Part shown: positions 31,965-42,554 of the stretch, piece after piece
Layout of the letters: every line of letters begins with the position of its first letter
How positions within the stretch are numbered: the first letter of the stretch is position 1
NCBI GenBank assembly: GCA_021209875.1
Contig: JAGYVD010000008.1
Span: 434,001 to 498,000 of the forward strand
Direction: 5' to 3'
Length of the DNA stretch: 64,000 nucleotides
From: Rosellinia necatrix
Taxonomy: Eukaryota > Ascomycota > Sordariomycetes > Xylariales > Xylariaceae
Made by a program: the position numbers and the translations under genes
Notes under the pieces: generated by a model
The model's database searches: none
What the model was told of the DNA's origin: nothing
Seen by the model: only the letters and a program-made list of their open reading frames with translations

Positions 31965-32798
31965 TTACATCACAGCACAGCTTGATGCTTGTTCACCACT
32001 GGACTTGACACTCAAAGCGACGCGGGCCGCCTCTGTGAAAGCCTCATTCACGCCTCGATTCCGCATGGCTGAACATTCAAGGTATCGCATGGCCTTGATC
32101 CGTCGTGCAACATCAAGACCCTGGTTGTACTCGATCATGGGTTTCTTCTCACGTTGCGCACCATCGCCGGCACCGGCACCACCATCCTCTTCCTCTTCGC
32201 CGTTTTCGCGCAGGTCGCACTTGAGGGCTATGAGGACGAGCTTCACGCCCGGGCAGTTCTCCTGGATCTCACCAATCCATTTGCTCTCGACGTTCTCTAA
32301 TGAATCCTTGCTGTCTACGCTGAAACAGAGCACGACGACGTCGGTATTATCGTAGGAAAGGCTTCGTAAACGGTCGAATTCTTCTTGGCCGGCCGTATCC
32401 CATAGAGACAGCTCGATATGTACGTTGTCGACAAAGATGTCTACGATGTAATTAGTTCTCCGTCTGGCCTGGGTATGGCAAGCAAGACGAGGGATTAGTC
32501 GCGCATTGTTGGTGTGTGGGCAAAGCATAACCAAAATCACGCGCGGGAAAGAGACGGATGGGCAGGGACAGCAGACTAACCGTGAACATAGTTTTCAAAG
32601 ACTGTAGGCTCATAGACCGTCGGAAAGTATCCTCTTGTAAAGACGTTTAATAACGACGTCTTGCCGCTTGCGCCATCTCCGCTACAATTCAATAGCCATA
32701 AGCCGGGGGCTCTTGCGTCTCGAGGGGATAAGGCAAACCTACAGAAGAACCAGCTTGCGCTGCACCGTCTTCGATCCTCCTAATCCGCAGAGAGGCAT
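31965..32798 (-). CDS. rho3: Rho-family GTPase Rho3
   Basis: Three exons, 32798-32743, 32681-32581 and 32440-31965, encode 210 residues. The first intron uses a GTAGGT donor. The G1 motif GDGASGKTS sits just after the first splice. The effector loop [13 protein letters not shown] spans the second. Switch [20 protein letters not shown] and [15 protein letters not shown] complete the G domain. It ends in the CAAX box CAVM, predicted for prenylation. The combination [26 protein letters not shown] and the Met-ending CAAX fits Rho3, which acts in polarised exocytosis and actin organisation at hyphal tips. The Rho insert region is acidic and Gly/Ala-rich ([15 protein letters not shown]), longer than I would expect. 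The N-terminal MPLCGLGG is also Rho3-like. Confidence 0.9.
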
Positions 32799-34449
32799 TC
32801 TGCACGGGGGTCTGTCGATGTACCGGACGTTGTCTGGAGGGGATTCTGAAAAGGGGTGGACCGGTCGTATGTCTGATCCTGCGACGACAAGGCAGATCCG
32901 GAGGATAGAGTGAGTGTGATTTGGTGCTCGGCTGGCCACGGGGGCTGGTTCGGTCGGAGAATGCAACGGCGAGAGTGGTGGTGGTGGTGGTGGTGGTAGT
33001 GGTGATGGTGGTTGGATGCGACGGCGTGCCGTTGGGTGTGCGGTATGGTCGGCACAATTGGGTGGTAGTTGACGACGAGAAGGAATTGAAGAGGGAGAGT
33101 TGGAAATGAAGACGGCACTAAGAGTGGATTAGTCTCACGACGCTTGCCAAGTACACGAGAGAGGGAGGCATTTGCGAGATTGGTTCTGGACTAGGTGAGT
33201 ATGTGCCAAGCCCAGGTAGAGAGGTAACTCGCCATGTGTGGGCCTACATGCAGCATCGCCTCCGTTACAAGTGGGCCTGTGACCCAGCAGTCTCCAGCGC
33301 CCCCCTGCACCTCACTTCGCCTACTTACTTTTACATAACTACCTACATACAGTTGTAAGGTACGATAGGTAGGATGATAGGTACATTGGGCAGGTACCCA
33401 GTTGTGGATGCCCACTCCCAGTCTGCCTGGGTAGGTGCCTAAAGTTACTTACCCAGGTAGGCGGGTGGTTCGTGACACACTGCACTGATAGGAAGAGGTA
33501 CCTAGTCTTATTGCAGTTAAGTAAGCATCGGGATGCAGACGAACAACGGGTCCGACACGGGTACACTACCGTGGGATTTCCCCGGATCCCGCTTTGAGTT
33601 AGCATACGAGAAGGGCCTGTAGTTTGTTTAATGGGCTGCCCCTGAATACTTCCCTAACTAGTGGTCTAACATTGACATGAGGGGGTGGGTGATTTCATAT
33701 AACTACACTAACCACGAATACTTGATTAGAGAATGCTTAAGTAAGTATCTAGGTAGGTAGGTAGCCAGCTAGGTAGTTATACCTAGGCAGGTTATGGTCT
33801 TTTCCTGCCTGGGATTTGGCATGGGTAATAGCGACGCAGCCTGTCGATCCCGAACGCCACTGATGAGAAGTTCTGGTATCTGGTTTCTCTGTACTACCTC
33901 AAGTCCGGGCACCTGCAGCCTCCATGCTCCTTAATTATCGTCTTTCAAGATGTGTTGAACCACGGATTTAAGTTTACGGAGATCCTGGGATGGCCAAATA
34001 GACTCAGGAAGTGCAGGTGGGGGGGGTCCTACTTTGGTTGGACCGGTAAAGTGCTCGTGTTTCCGCGACATGTCACACTGGGTGGTTATAACTAAGTAGG
34101 TACCCAGTTAATGGCATTTTCACACAGTGGGTTTGGCGGTGATAGGTAAATAGGCAACGTCTTCTCTCTAGGAGCTATATTGCTGGTACACAGGATCGAC
34201 TGCCTGGGTGGGTTTATGACCTTAATATTTGAGGTCTCCCTCTCGTTATTGTCCCACTTGTCCTAACCCAGACATGTATACAAACCTATCCGCGAAACAG
34301 GCGCTGTAACGTGATACCACGAAAATGCAAAGCTTTGGATGTGCATTGTGTTGGAAGTAGATGAAACAGGTTCACAACGAGAATACCGGAACGCGAACTG
34401 TCTCGGAGTTGTTTGCTTTGCAGTCTATTATGCCAGCTCATATAGGTGC
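32799..34449. other. Intergenic spacer upstream of rho3
   Basis: Contains a GGT/GTG trinucleotide run at about 32977-33020, probably in the Rho3 leader, and TAGG tracts near 33360-33450 and 33740-33790. No gene is supported. Confidence 0.5.
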
Positions 34450-35682
34450 CTAGCTAATCAGCTTTCTTCGTAGCCCGTTGACAAACTCCTGGTCCCCATA
34501 TTTGCCAGCCTGAACCCGTGCCTTGTCATCCGCCTCTCTGGCCTGCCGTTCCTTTTCTTCCAGTACCGCTAACCGCTTCTCCCGATCCTTGTCCAAGTCC
34601 GAGGCTGCTTCTTGCATCGCTGCCAATTTTCGGGCACGCTCCTCAGCTGCATCAGCGTCAGACACACCCCCTAGATTACTAGAGCCTCCGGCTCGACTAT
34701 TGTTGGGCCCACTCCGATGAGCCGGGGCCCGACGATAATCACGACTATCACGGCTCTCTCGCCGTTGACTATCGTCGAAATGATTCCTCCTCCGCTCTCT
34801 AGGTGAATCAGGAGAATAGTTCCGACGTCGCCTATAATCTTCCTCATTACGGTCGCTGCGACGTGGACTTCTTGATCGACCTTTAAATGACCTATCATTG
34901 CCGCCCCTCTCCTCTTTGTATTCATCTCTTGAGACAGACCGTTCTCTCTTTTGGTGTTCTCTCCGATGTTCTTGTCTTTCCTTAGGATCCGATCTATCAT
35001 CACTGTTGCGCCCATGGTGCCGATGTCTCCTGTCCCTCGAGTCATCTGGTTCTTGCGAGTCTGATCGCCGGTGTCTTCTGTGACGATGTTCCCGGGAGTG
35101 TGACCCGTGTCGGTGCCTGTGACGCCTTGAGCGTTTCTCGTCCCTTCCACGAGACGATGGTTTATCTTCGGCTTGCCCCATGGATGCGAGTAGTTGCCTC
35201 CTTTTGATAGGATCATTCATCATAGCCTCGTATGCCTCTTGTTCCCGACGCTTGATAGCCAATAGGGGGTCTTCTCGAATCTTCGCAGCGATATCCCTTG
35301 CGTTGACAGCTGGAATCGGGGGGGCGGCGAGGCTACTATACGATGCCTGTTTCTTTAGGCTGTCGTTCTCTGGTCCGCGTGTCAGGATTGTATCGATTCT
35401 CCTCTTCCCCAAAAGGAAGCCTTCTAGCTCTTCGGTTGTCCCTCCCTGGCCATCGCTGGGGCCTTGATACATCCAATCAACCCGGTCGATGCGTTTCCGG
35501 CCGCCTGCTGCTTCAAGTTTCTCTTGTATCTCCTTCTTTGCGCGCTCCTCCTTGATCTCTTGGATGCGCGCCTCTGTCTTTTTTCGTTCCGCTAACGCGG
35601 CCTGTTCGGCCTCATAGACCTTAGCCTGATTCTTCAAGAGAGCCGGATGATACGACTTCTTGAGCTGAAGGTCTCCACCCAT
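34450..35682 (-). CDS. CWC25: Pre-mRNA splicing factor Cwc25
   Basis: Single exon of 410 residues. The N-terminal CIR-like domain is clear: [19 protein letters not shown], then a helical segment ([20 protein letters not shown]), [13 protein letters not shown] and [11 protein letters not shown]. The middle is a long RS/RH/RD-rich disordered region ([20 protein letters not shown]) with many SR and SP sites. The C-terminal block ([34 protein letters not shown]) is conserved in fungi. Cwc25 joins the spliceosome after Prp2 remodelling and promotes the first step of splicing. The ATG at 35682 gives the canonical start. It is divergent from csn2, with 690 bp between the start codons. Confidence 0.93.
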   Translation of the reverse strand: MGGDLQLKKSYHPALLKNQAKVYEAEQAALAERKKTEARIQEIKEERAKKEIQEKLEAAGGRKRIDRVDWMYQGPSDGQGGTTEELEGFLLGKRRIDTILTRGPENDSLKKQASYSSLAAPPIPAVNARDIAAKIREDPLLAIKRREQEAYEAMMNDPIKRRQLLASMGQAEDKPSSRGRDEKRSRRHRHRHGSHSREHRHRRHRRSDSQEPDDSRDRRHRHHGRNSDDRSDPKERQEHRREHQKRERSVSRDEYKEERGGNDRSFKGRSRSPRRSDRNEEDYRRRRNYSPDSPRERRRNHFDDSQRRESRDSRDYRRAPAHRSGPNNSRAGGSSNLGGVSDADAAEERARKLAAMQEAASDLDKDREKRLAVLEEKERQAREADDKARVQAGKYGDQEFVNGLRRKLIS

Positions 35683-36372
35683 GTTGGCGACTTAGTTGTT
35701 GTTGACAAAGGGCAAAAGGTAGATGGAATGGGTGTCGTCGCAAATGCGTTATTTTTCGGGGTAGTTATAGAAACAAAAAGGAGTGGTCTCAGCTTGAGAT
35801 CGTGCGCAAATGCGGCGTGCTATTCGTAGTCGAAAAACGGGGTTGTTGATGGCAATGTTGTTGGTAGGTTAGTAGTAAAGTCGGAAGAGGATGGGAATCA
35901 AAGAAAGGAATTGCCACCCCAAACCTACCCAGCCTTGCGCTAAGTATCGCCCCAGGCACTGCTTATTTTATGTGGGTCTCTAAAACTTGGAACCACCTGG
36001 CAAGTCATGTATAACTATATGTACTCTATACTATTTTAGTGGGACAGAACTGGCCAGAGCTAGCGCAGGCTGTCTGTTATAGGCTGTCCCACGCCTGTTG
36101 CTAGTTGACAGAATCCGCTGCCCCGCACTAACCTCGTTCGTCACTTCAATTTGTGCATAAGTATAGGTAGGTAGCGCTAGAAGTACCATACCTAGCGTTA
36201 CCGTCCCTGTGCAGCAGCCTTGCTGCATCACTTTCAACATCTACAAACAACATCCTACGGGATTGGTTTACTCAACTTCTAACACAATACGCCGGGATCC
36301 CTACCTCCGACATTCTGTGCGGCGTCCTCTCCATATATTGCCTAAACTCTGGCCTGAGCGCCTGCCTTCAAC
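35683..36372. other. Shared promoter region of CWC25 and csn2
   Basis: A 690-bp spacer between divergent start codons. No coding sequence or clear named element is recognised. Confidence 0.5.
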
Positions 36373-37956
36373 ATGTCTGACGACGACTTTATGCAGGAGT
36401 CCGACGAGGAGCAGTACGCACCCACCAGCCCAAGAGAATCCGCTGCAGCTGACAGTTCTTGGTAGGTATGACTTCGAGTACGAGGACAACGACGAAGACG
36501 ATTCCGGAGACGTCGACATCGAGAACAAGTACTACAATGCAAAGCAGATGAAGGGCAGCGACCCGGAAGAGGCCATTGAGGAATTCCTGGGGATCCCGGC
36601 CCTGGAGTCGGAAAAGGGCGAATGGGGATTCAAGGGCCTGAAGCAGGCAATCAAGCTCGAGTACCGGTTGGCAAGATACGACAAGGTAAACTCTGCCGGG
36701 GGGGGAGTGCGCATTCCGGTCACGCTCTTGCTGATCACCGGGGTTAGGCTGTTGAGCACTACACAGAGCTTCTCACCTATGTTAAGTCCGCGGTGACACG
36801 CAACTACTCGGAGAAATCCATCAACAACATGCTCGACTTTATCGAGAAAGAGTCCGAGAGCGAAAAGGCACAACGATGCATGGAGCAGTTCTACTCCTTG
36901 ACCCTAACCTGCTTCCAGAGCACCAATAACGAACGGTTATGGCTCAAGACAAATATCAAGCTCGCCAAACTTCTCCTGGACCGCAAAGAATACCTGTCCG
37001 TCACCAGGAAGCTCCGCGAACTGCAGAAGGCCTGCCAGCGGGACGACGGCAGCGACGACCCGAGTAAAGGCACCTATTCCCTCGAGATATACGCTCTGGA
37101 GATACAGATGTATGCCGAAACGCGGAACAACAAGCAGCTCAAGGTACTCTACCAAAAGGCGCTCCGGGTGCGATCAGCGGTGCCACATCCCAAGATCATG
37201 GGTATCATCCGTGAGTGTGGCGGCAAGATGCACATGAGCGAGGAGAATTGGAAGGATGCGCAGAGTGACTTTTTCGAGTCATTTCGAAACTACGACGAGG
37301 CCGGTTCTCTCCAGCGGATCCAGGTGCTCAAGTACCTACTCCTTACGACCATGCTCATGAAGTCGGACATCAACCCTTTTGATTCACAAGAGACGAAACC
37401 GTATCGGAGCGATCCCCGCATCGCGGCCATGACCGAGCTGGTCGACGCCTATCAGAGGGACGACATGCACCGATATGTCGACGTCCTCCAAAAAAACCAA
37501 GACATCTTGGCTGACCCGTTCATCGCCGAGAACATTGACGAGGTGACGCGGAACATGAGGACTAAGGCGGTCGTGAAGCTCATTGCACCGTACACAAGAA
37601 TGAAGTTGGGCTGGATCGCACGACAACTCAAAATCTCCGATGCCGAGGTACAGGATATCCTGGGATACTTGATTATCGACGGCAAGATCCGAGGTGAGAT
37701 CGACCAGCAATCTGGCATACTGCAGATTGAGTCAGGTGGCGATGCAGAGCGGGTCAAGGCTCTGGATGGTTGGACCGAGGGGGTAGCTGGGCTGTACTCG
37801 GCTATATTCAAAGATGGCGAGGGATTCCGTGTGGTGGATACAACGCATACGGAGGAGCCATTCATGCAGTATGATCAGGGACAGATGGGTCGATCCGCAC
37901 AGCCCAACAGGGCTGGCAGGAAGGCAGGAAAGCTTTCTTGGGGCCCTAGTGGATGA
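36373..37956 (+). CDS. csn2: COP9 signalosome subunit 2 (PCI domain)
   Basis: Three exons, 36373-36413, 36466-36685 and 36748-37956, encode 489 residues, close to the usual length of about 490-510. The first intron is only 52 nt (GTACGC to TGGTAG) and joins MSDDDFMQESDEEQ to YDFEYEDNDEDDSGDVD. The acceptor at 36747 joins RYDK to AVEHYTELLTYVKSAVTRNYSEK. The N-terminal acidic segment and helical repeats (GIPALESEKGEWGFKGLKQA) are followed by a PCI domain (residues about 330-440; PYTRMKLGWIARQLKISDAE). CSN2 is the scaffold subunit that contacts cullins in the signalosome, which removes Nedd8 from cullin-RING ligases. In filamentous fungi it is needed for sexual development and secondary metabolism control. 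Confidence 0.94.
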
Positions 37957-38872
37957 TGATGAGCACCACCATCCCCCACCCTGGCCCCATGCATCGCTAT
38001 TACCTATCAGCATAAGACATGATGGTGTCAAAAGTGCTCCTGGTGGAACAAAACTAGGAGATGAGAAACTACGGCCTTCGTCTCGTCATGGAGCATTGTG
38101 TCTCGTTAAGAACCAGGCATGCCTATAGAGGGATGAAGGGGAAAATTCAAGACGGAAGCGAAGTGCTTGGCATAGAGGCAGAAGCTGAAGCTGAGCCGTG
38201 TCAGCGCTGGGCAGTTGCTGCTTCAGGCGCACAGCTCATAGGTGATAGGGAAAACAATTGAAATAATTCCCAACAATCATGGCTCACGTGCATAAGGCGC
38301 CCAATGTGGTATTGCAGTAAAATGCTAAGATTGTTGAGTAGTTAGCTGACTAAATATAGCGATTAGGGGGGGTTAAAAAAAAAAAAAAAAAAACTAAAAC
38401 TAAAACTACAAACTTTGAAGAAGAAAAGAAGAAGCAAACACCAGCAGCAAAGAACAGGACTCCAATGGGGATTTCCGCCTGTCGATAGTTGATGCAAGGG
38501 TAAGAACCCAGGTGAAAACGTGTCCAGCGCTCAGGGGCCGCTACATTGGTAAAATAGATATTGATCCCCACTGGGTGAACCGGTCCAGGGAAGACGATTT
38601 GCCCACTGCAAGACATGATTTAGTGACGCCACCACTCGATCTGGGTAAAAAGTTAGATAGTTTGCTAGCTGGCGTAAAAAAACACTACAGAGGCGACTAG
38701 GAAAAAAAAAAAAAAAAAAGAAGAAAGCCCCGTGCACGCCAAAATTTTTTGACGAAAGCATATAATTAATTGCTAGTTAACCTTTGTAGAATTATCAATT
38801 TTGTTTAATTCTTCGCGCCGATCTCCCTCTACATTAATCGTTACTTATGAGGCCGCACATTCCAAAATCAAA
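37957..38872. other. Intergenic spacer with poly(A) runs
   Basis: Contains A-runs at about 38375-38393 and 38702-38719. No gene is supported. It would hold the csn2 terminator and the promoter of the NUDIX gene. Confidence 0.5.
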
Positions 38873-40288
38873 ATGTCACTTACAAACGGCAAGGTCATAA
38901 GCTCTGAGCCTCTGGTACGTATCGCCGGCCTTCTTCAGCTTAAACTCCCCCCTCCCCTCCTGTCTTCCTCTCACCAGTATGCATCCCCCCGCGGACATAA
39001 TGATGAGATGGGCGGTGAAAAAAAAAAAAAGGAAAAATTCATATCTGGGCATTTCTGTCTATATTCCTCGGGAATCGACGATGAGTGCTTTCGGAATTCC
39101 GCACATACGTGCTCCTTATTTCACTCATTTCGGTTCGGTTTATGCGGCTGGCTAATTGGCCATGTTGTTATATCGTAGGCTCCCATCGAAGGACAATGGA
39201 TTAAACTCGTCAAGTAAGGCAATTATCACTTTCCTTTATTTTATTTTATTTTACTTTATTTTGCTTTACTCTACTCTACTCTACTCTACTCTACATCACC
39301 TCACCTCACCTCACCTCATCCCATTTCACCTTACCCCCAAAAGTACCAGCCGTAGCTCAAGCCGTCCGTCTGTCCATCCGTCCGTCCCTTCACCTCTGCT
39401 CAGCATTAGATATATATATATATATATACATAATTCCACTGATGGACTAACTGACCAACTAACCCGATCGTGCCCCCCCTCAAAAGATTGACGTACAACG
39501 ACTACAAGAACCAGACGCGCACGTGGGAGTCGGCCGAGCGGACGACGCGGGCCAAGGTCAGCGGCGTGGACGGCGTGGGCATCCTGGCCATCCTCGAGCG
39601 GCCCGAGGGGCCCGAGATCCTGCTGCAGAAGCAGTTCCGCCCGCCCCTGAACCAGGTCGCCATCGAGCTGCCCGCGGGCCTGGTCGACGAGGGCGAGAGC
39701 GTCCAGGAGGCCGCCGTGCGCGAGCTCAGGGAGGAGACCGGCTTCGTCGGCACCGTGTCGGAGATGTCGCCTATCATGTTTAATGGTACGTTTAGGTTGT
39801 GTGAGCTCGTTTTTATTTTATTTTATTATTATTATTATTACTATGCCGTTGTGCAGCTGCGGCAGCGGCATCATACGGTGAGCATTGATTAGCATGCCCG
39901 GGTTTGAAATATGGGGTGCTATTTGTCGCGGGCGCATATCTATTCATTTCTTCCACGGGCACTTACATCTTCGTCTGGAATATGGCCTGATATCGTTTCT
40001 CCTTTTTTTTTTTTTTCAATTTTTGCCGGGTGCTGACACAGAACGACAGACCCGGGGATGACCAACACAAATACCGCCATCTGCTCCGTCCACATAGACA
40101 TGTCGCTGCCGGAGAACCAAAACCCCCAGCCGAGTCTCGAGGACGACGAGTTCATCGAGTCCTTCACGACCCCTCTTGCCACTTTATACGAGGAGTGCAA
40201 GAGGCTGGAGGCCGCGGGCTACGCCATCGACGCGCGTGTCGGCACCTTCGCGCAGGGCATCGAGTTGACCAAGAGGATGAAGTTATGA
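38873..40288 (+). CDS. NUDIX ADP-sugar pyrophosphatase (Ysa1 type)
   Basis: Four exons, 38873-38914, 39179-39213, 39487-39785 and 40050-40288, give 204 residues. Joined exons read MSLTNGKVISSEPL, APIEGQWIKLVK, LTYNDYKNQTRTWESAERTTR and so on. The NUDIX box is complete: Gly in AGLVDEGES, then EAAVRELREETGF, matching GX5EX7REUXEEXGU. The last exon (DPGMTNTNTAICSVHIDM) is typical of the ADP-ribose pyrophosphatase family, which hydrolyses ADP-ribose to AMP and ribose 5-phosphate to limit protein glycation. Introns are large for this genome (about 265-275 nt). The second contains tandem TTATT, CTCTA and ACCTC pentamers. The 35-nt second exon is easily missed. Confidence 0.92.
39235..39335. repeat. 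Pentanucleotide arrays in an intron
   Basis: Successive TTTTA, CTCTA and CACCT arrays in the second intron of the NUDIX gene, followed by a CCGT run and a TA run before the acceptor. Confidence 0.85.
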
Positions 40289-40791
40289 TGAATCACATTT
40301 GCACGAGCCCCCGACCCGCTCCGCTCTGTTCCGCACGAGGTGTTATACATTTATTTTCTTTCTTCTCTCGGCCGTTTGCTGACCTGGCCATGTAATTTTT
40401 TTATTTTTTTTAATTTTTTCTCGGACGCGCATTTTCTGATTAGACGATGGGAGGGGATGATTAGTGATCACACAACGTCACCCCTGCCTTATGACTTTTA
40501 TGTTTACTGATCTCTACGGTTGAGGATTAGACGGAATTAGAATGATTTATAATAGAATAATAGATTCCCATTATCCTTCCTCGCTTAGTTGGTTTGCCGT
40601 GTTTTACTGGTTGGGACCCTGGGCGCGAGAGATGGCTATATGTCTGGGTATATAAGCTGAAGGTCCTCCGAAGATGAGTGCATGGAAGATAGGTCAAGGC
40701 ACCACGCTGATATTCACCTCACAGCTACGAATCAAACACCCCTCGATCAAAAAAACAAAAAAAACGGCCGATTAGTAGCCATATTGCCAAG
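40289..40791. other. Intergenic spacer
   Basis: Contains a T-rich tract with interspersed A near 40395-40422 (likely the 3' untranslated end of the NUDIX gene) and the NmrA-like promoter. No gene is seen. Confidence 0.5.
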
Positions 40792-41980
40792 ATGACCTCC
40801 CCCCGCCGCCTCGTAGCCGTCATCGGCGCCACGGGAGCCCAGGGCATCCCCGTCGTCCGGGACCTGCTCGGGTCCGGGCGGTACTCCGTCCGGGTGCTGA
40901 CCCGCGACACGAGCAGCGCCCGGTTCAAGGAGCTGCAGTCCTTCGGCTCGATCGAGAGCGTCGTCGGCACCTTCGCGTCCGAGGACTCCCCTCCGCGCCA
41001 CCTTCCGCGGCGCCTGGGGGGCCTTCGTCAACATCGACGGGTTCAACAGCGGCGAGAAGACGGAGATCTTCTGGACGATACGGGGTGAGTCTTCTCCCCT
41101 CTCTCTCCTCTCCCCTTTCCCCAGACTCTTTCAATTCAAGGGGCGTACTGTTTAAAATACTAACCCAACTTCGCAGTTAGTATCAACCTCCCAACAACTT
41201 TATCCCCCCCCCCTTCTTCCCCTTCCCCCTTTCCCCCTTTCCCCCCAAGTTTTCCAAGACCAACAAACTAACGCGGAGCTCCCCCCCCAACAGGCCTGGG
41301 AGCTCGCGCTCGAGGAGGGCGTGCAGTTCTACGTGCACGGCGGGCTCGACTACGGGTACAAGCGGGGCGGGTTCCGGCCCGAGTTCCGATGCGGGCACTA
41401 CGACGCCAAGGGGCGGATGACGGAGTGGATCTTAGCGCAAGACCGAGATATCAACAACAACAACAACGACGACGACGACGATGACGACGACGATGACGAT
41501 GTGGTGTCCACGCCCAACCGTAACCGCAACCGCAACCGCAACCGCATGCGCATGCGCAGCGCGGCGCTGACGACGGGCCCGTACATAGAGATGACGCTCG
41601 GCCGCGGCACGCCGTTCCCGCCGACCGTCGAGACGGTCGACGTGGGCAATGGCGGCAGCGGCGGCAGCGGCGAGGAGAAGGTGGCGACGTGGCGCGCGCC
41701 GCTGGGCCCCGACGGCGCGATCCCGTTCACGGCGCTCGACGACGTGGGCGCGTACGCTCTGTGGCTATTCGACCACGCGATGACGACGACGACGACGGGG
41801 ACGACAACGACGACGACGATGACAGCAGGGGAAGCCGCCGGGCTGGACCTACAAGTGGCCATCGCGCACATCACGTTCGGCGAGCTCGCGGCGGCGTTCA
41901 GCGCGGTGACGGGGCGCGCGGCGCGGTGGGTCGACGGCGAAGTCAGCGCGCACGTGGATTCAATCTGGGGCGGTTCCGCC

Positions 41981-42013
<33 letters not shown>

Positions 42014-42328
42014 GTGGCGGCGGCGGACCAGCCGGCGGGGTATAACGCGGACCCGGGGGACCCGGCGACGATGAGCCTGCGGCGGAACTTCACGGGGTTC
42101 TTCAACCTGTGGCGGCACTCGGGCGGGAACGTTGGGGTCGTGCGCCGCGACTACGCGCTGCTGGACCGCGTCCACCCGGCGCGCGTCAGGTCCGCGGAGG
42201 AGTGGCTGCGGCGCGAGGAGGAGAAGGGGCGGAGGCTGGGGAAGGGCGGGCTGTGGGAGCGGATCCAGCCGGAGAACCTGGGGTTCGTGTTGAAGGTCGG
42301 CGAGGATGGGCGGAAGGGGAGGATTTGA
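40792..42328 (+). CDS. NmrA-like NAD(P)-binding protein, disrupted by two single-base shifts
   Basis: The start MTSPRRLVAVIGATGAQG is a Rossmann GXXGXXG motif of the NmrA-like family, which binds dinucleotides and serves as redox sensor or reductase. Continuity breaks at FASEDS: one C too many in the run 40988-40991 moves the frame away from LRATFRGAWGAFVNIDGF. At the donor one G too many (41082-41085) breaks the join of WTIR to AWELALEEGVQFYVHGG, which opens exon 2 at 41294. Exon 2 is open to 42328 with family blocks FRCGHYDAKGRMTEWIL, DDVGAYALWLFDH and ITFGELAAAFSAVTGR. It carries microsatellite-derived insertions: Asn/Asp, Asn-Arg, Thr and Ala-Thr runs. It is either an assembly problem or a gene in early decay. 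It is convergent with the NLR at 42555. Confidence 0.7.
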
Positions 42329-42554
42329 TGATGCGGTGGTAGTGGTGGTGGTGGTGGTGACGGTGGTGGTGGCTGATTCTTTTGTGATATTGAAGAAGCG
42401 AGGAGATAAGATGGGATGGGCTGCTGGTAATTTGTGCGGTGTAGCTCGGCTGTGGGAAGACGGCACTACGTTTCTCACACATATCTACCCTCCCCCCTCC
42501 CCCCCTTTATAATAGGGGGCGGGTTGATCCCAAACGATAGTCGTATATCCCATC
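42329..42554. other. Convergent 3' spacer
   Basis: A 226-bp gap between the convergent NmrA-like and NLR genes. It begins with a GGT/GTG repeat at about 42335-42372. Nothing else is seen. Confidence 0.6.

Noticed and set aside
38354..38780. A-runs suggesting a retroelement tail
   Set aside because: No target-site duplication, no coding block and no internal promoter boxes were found. Simple A-runs are common across this window.
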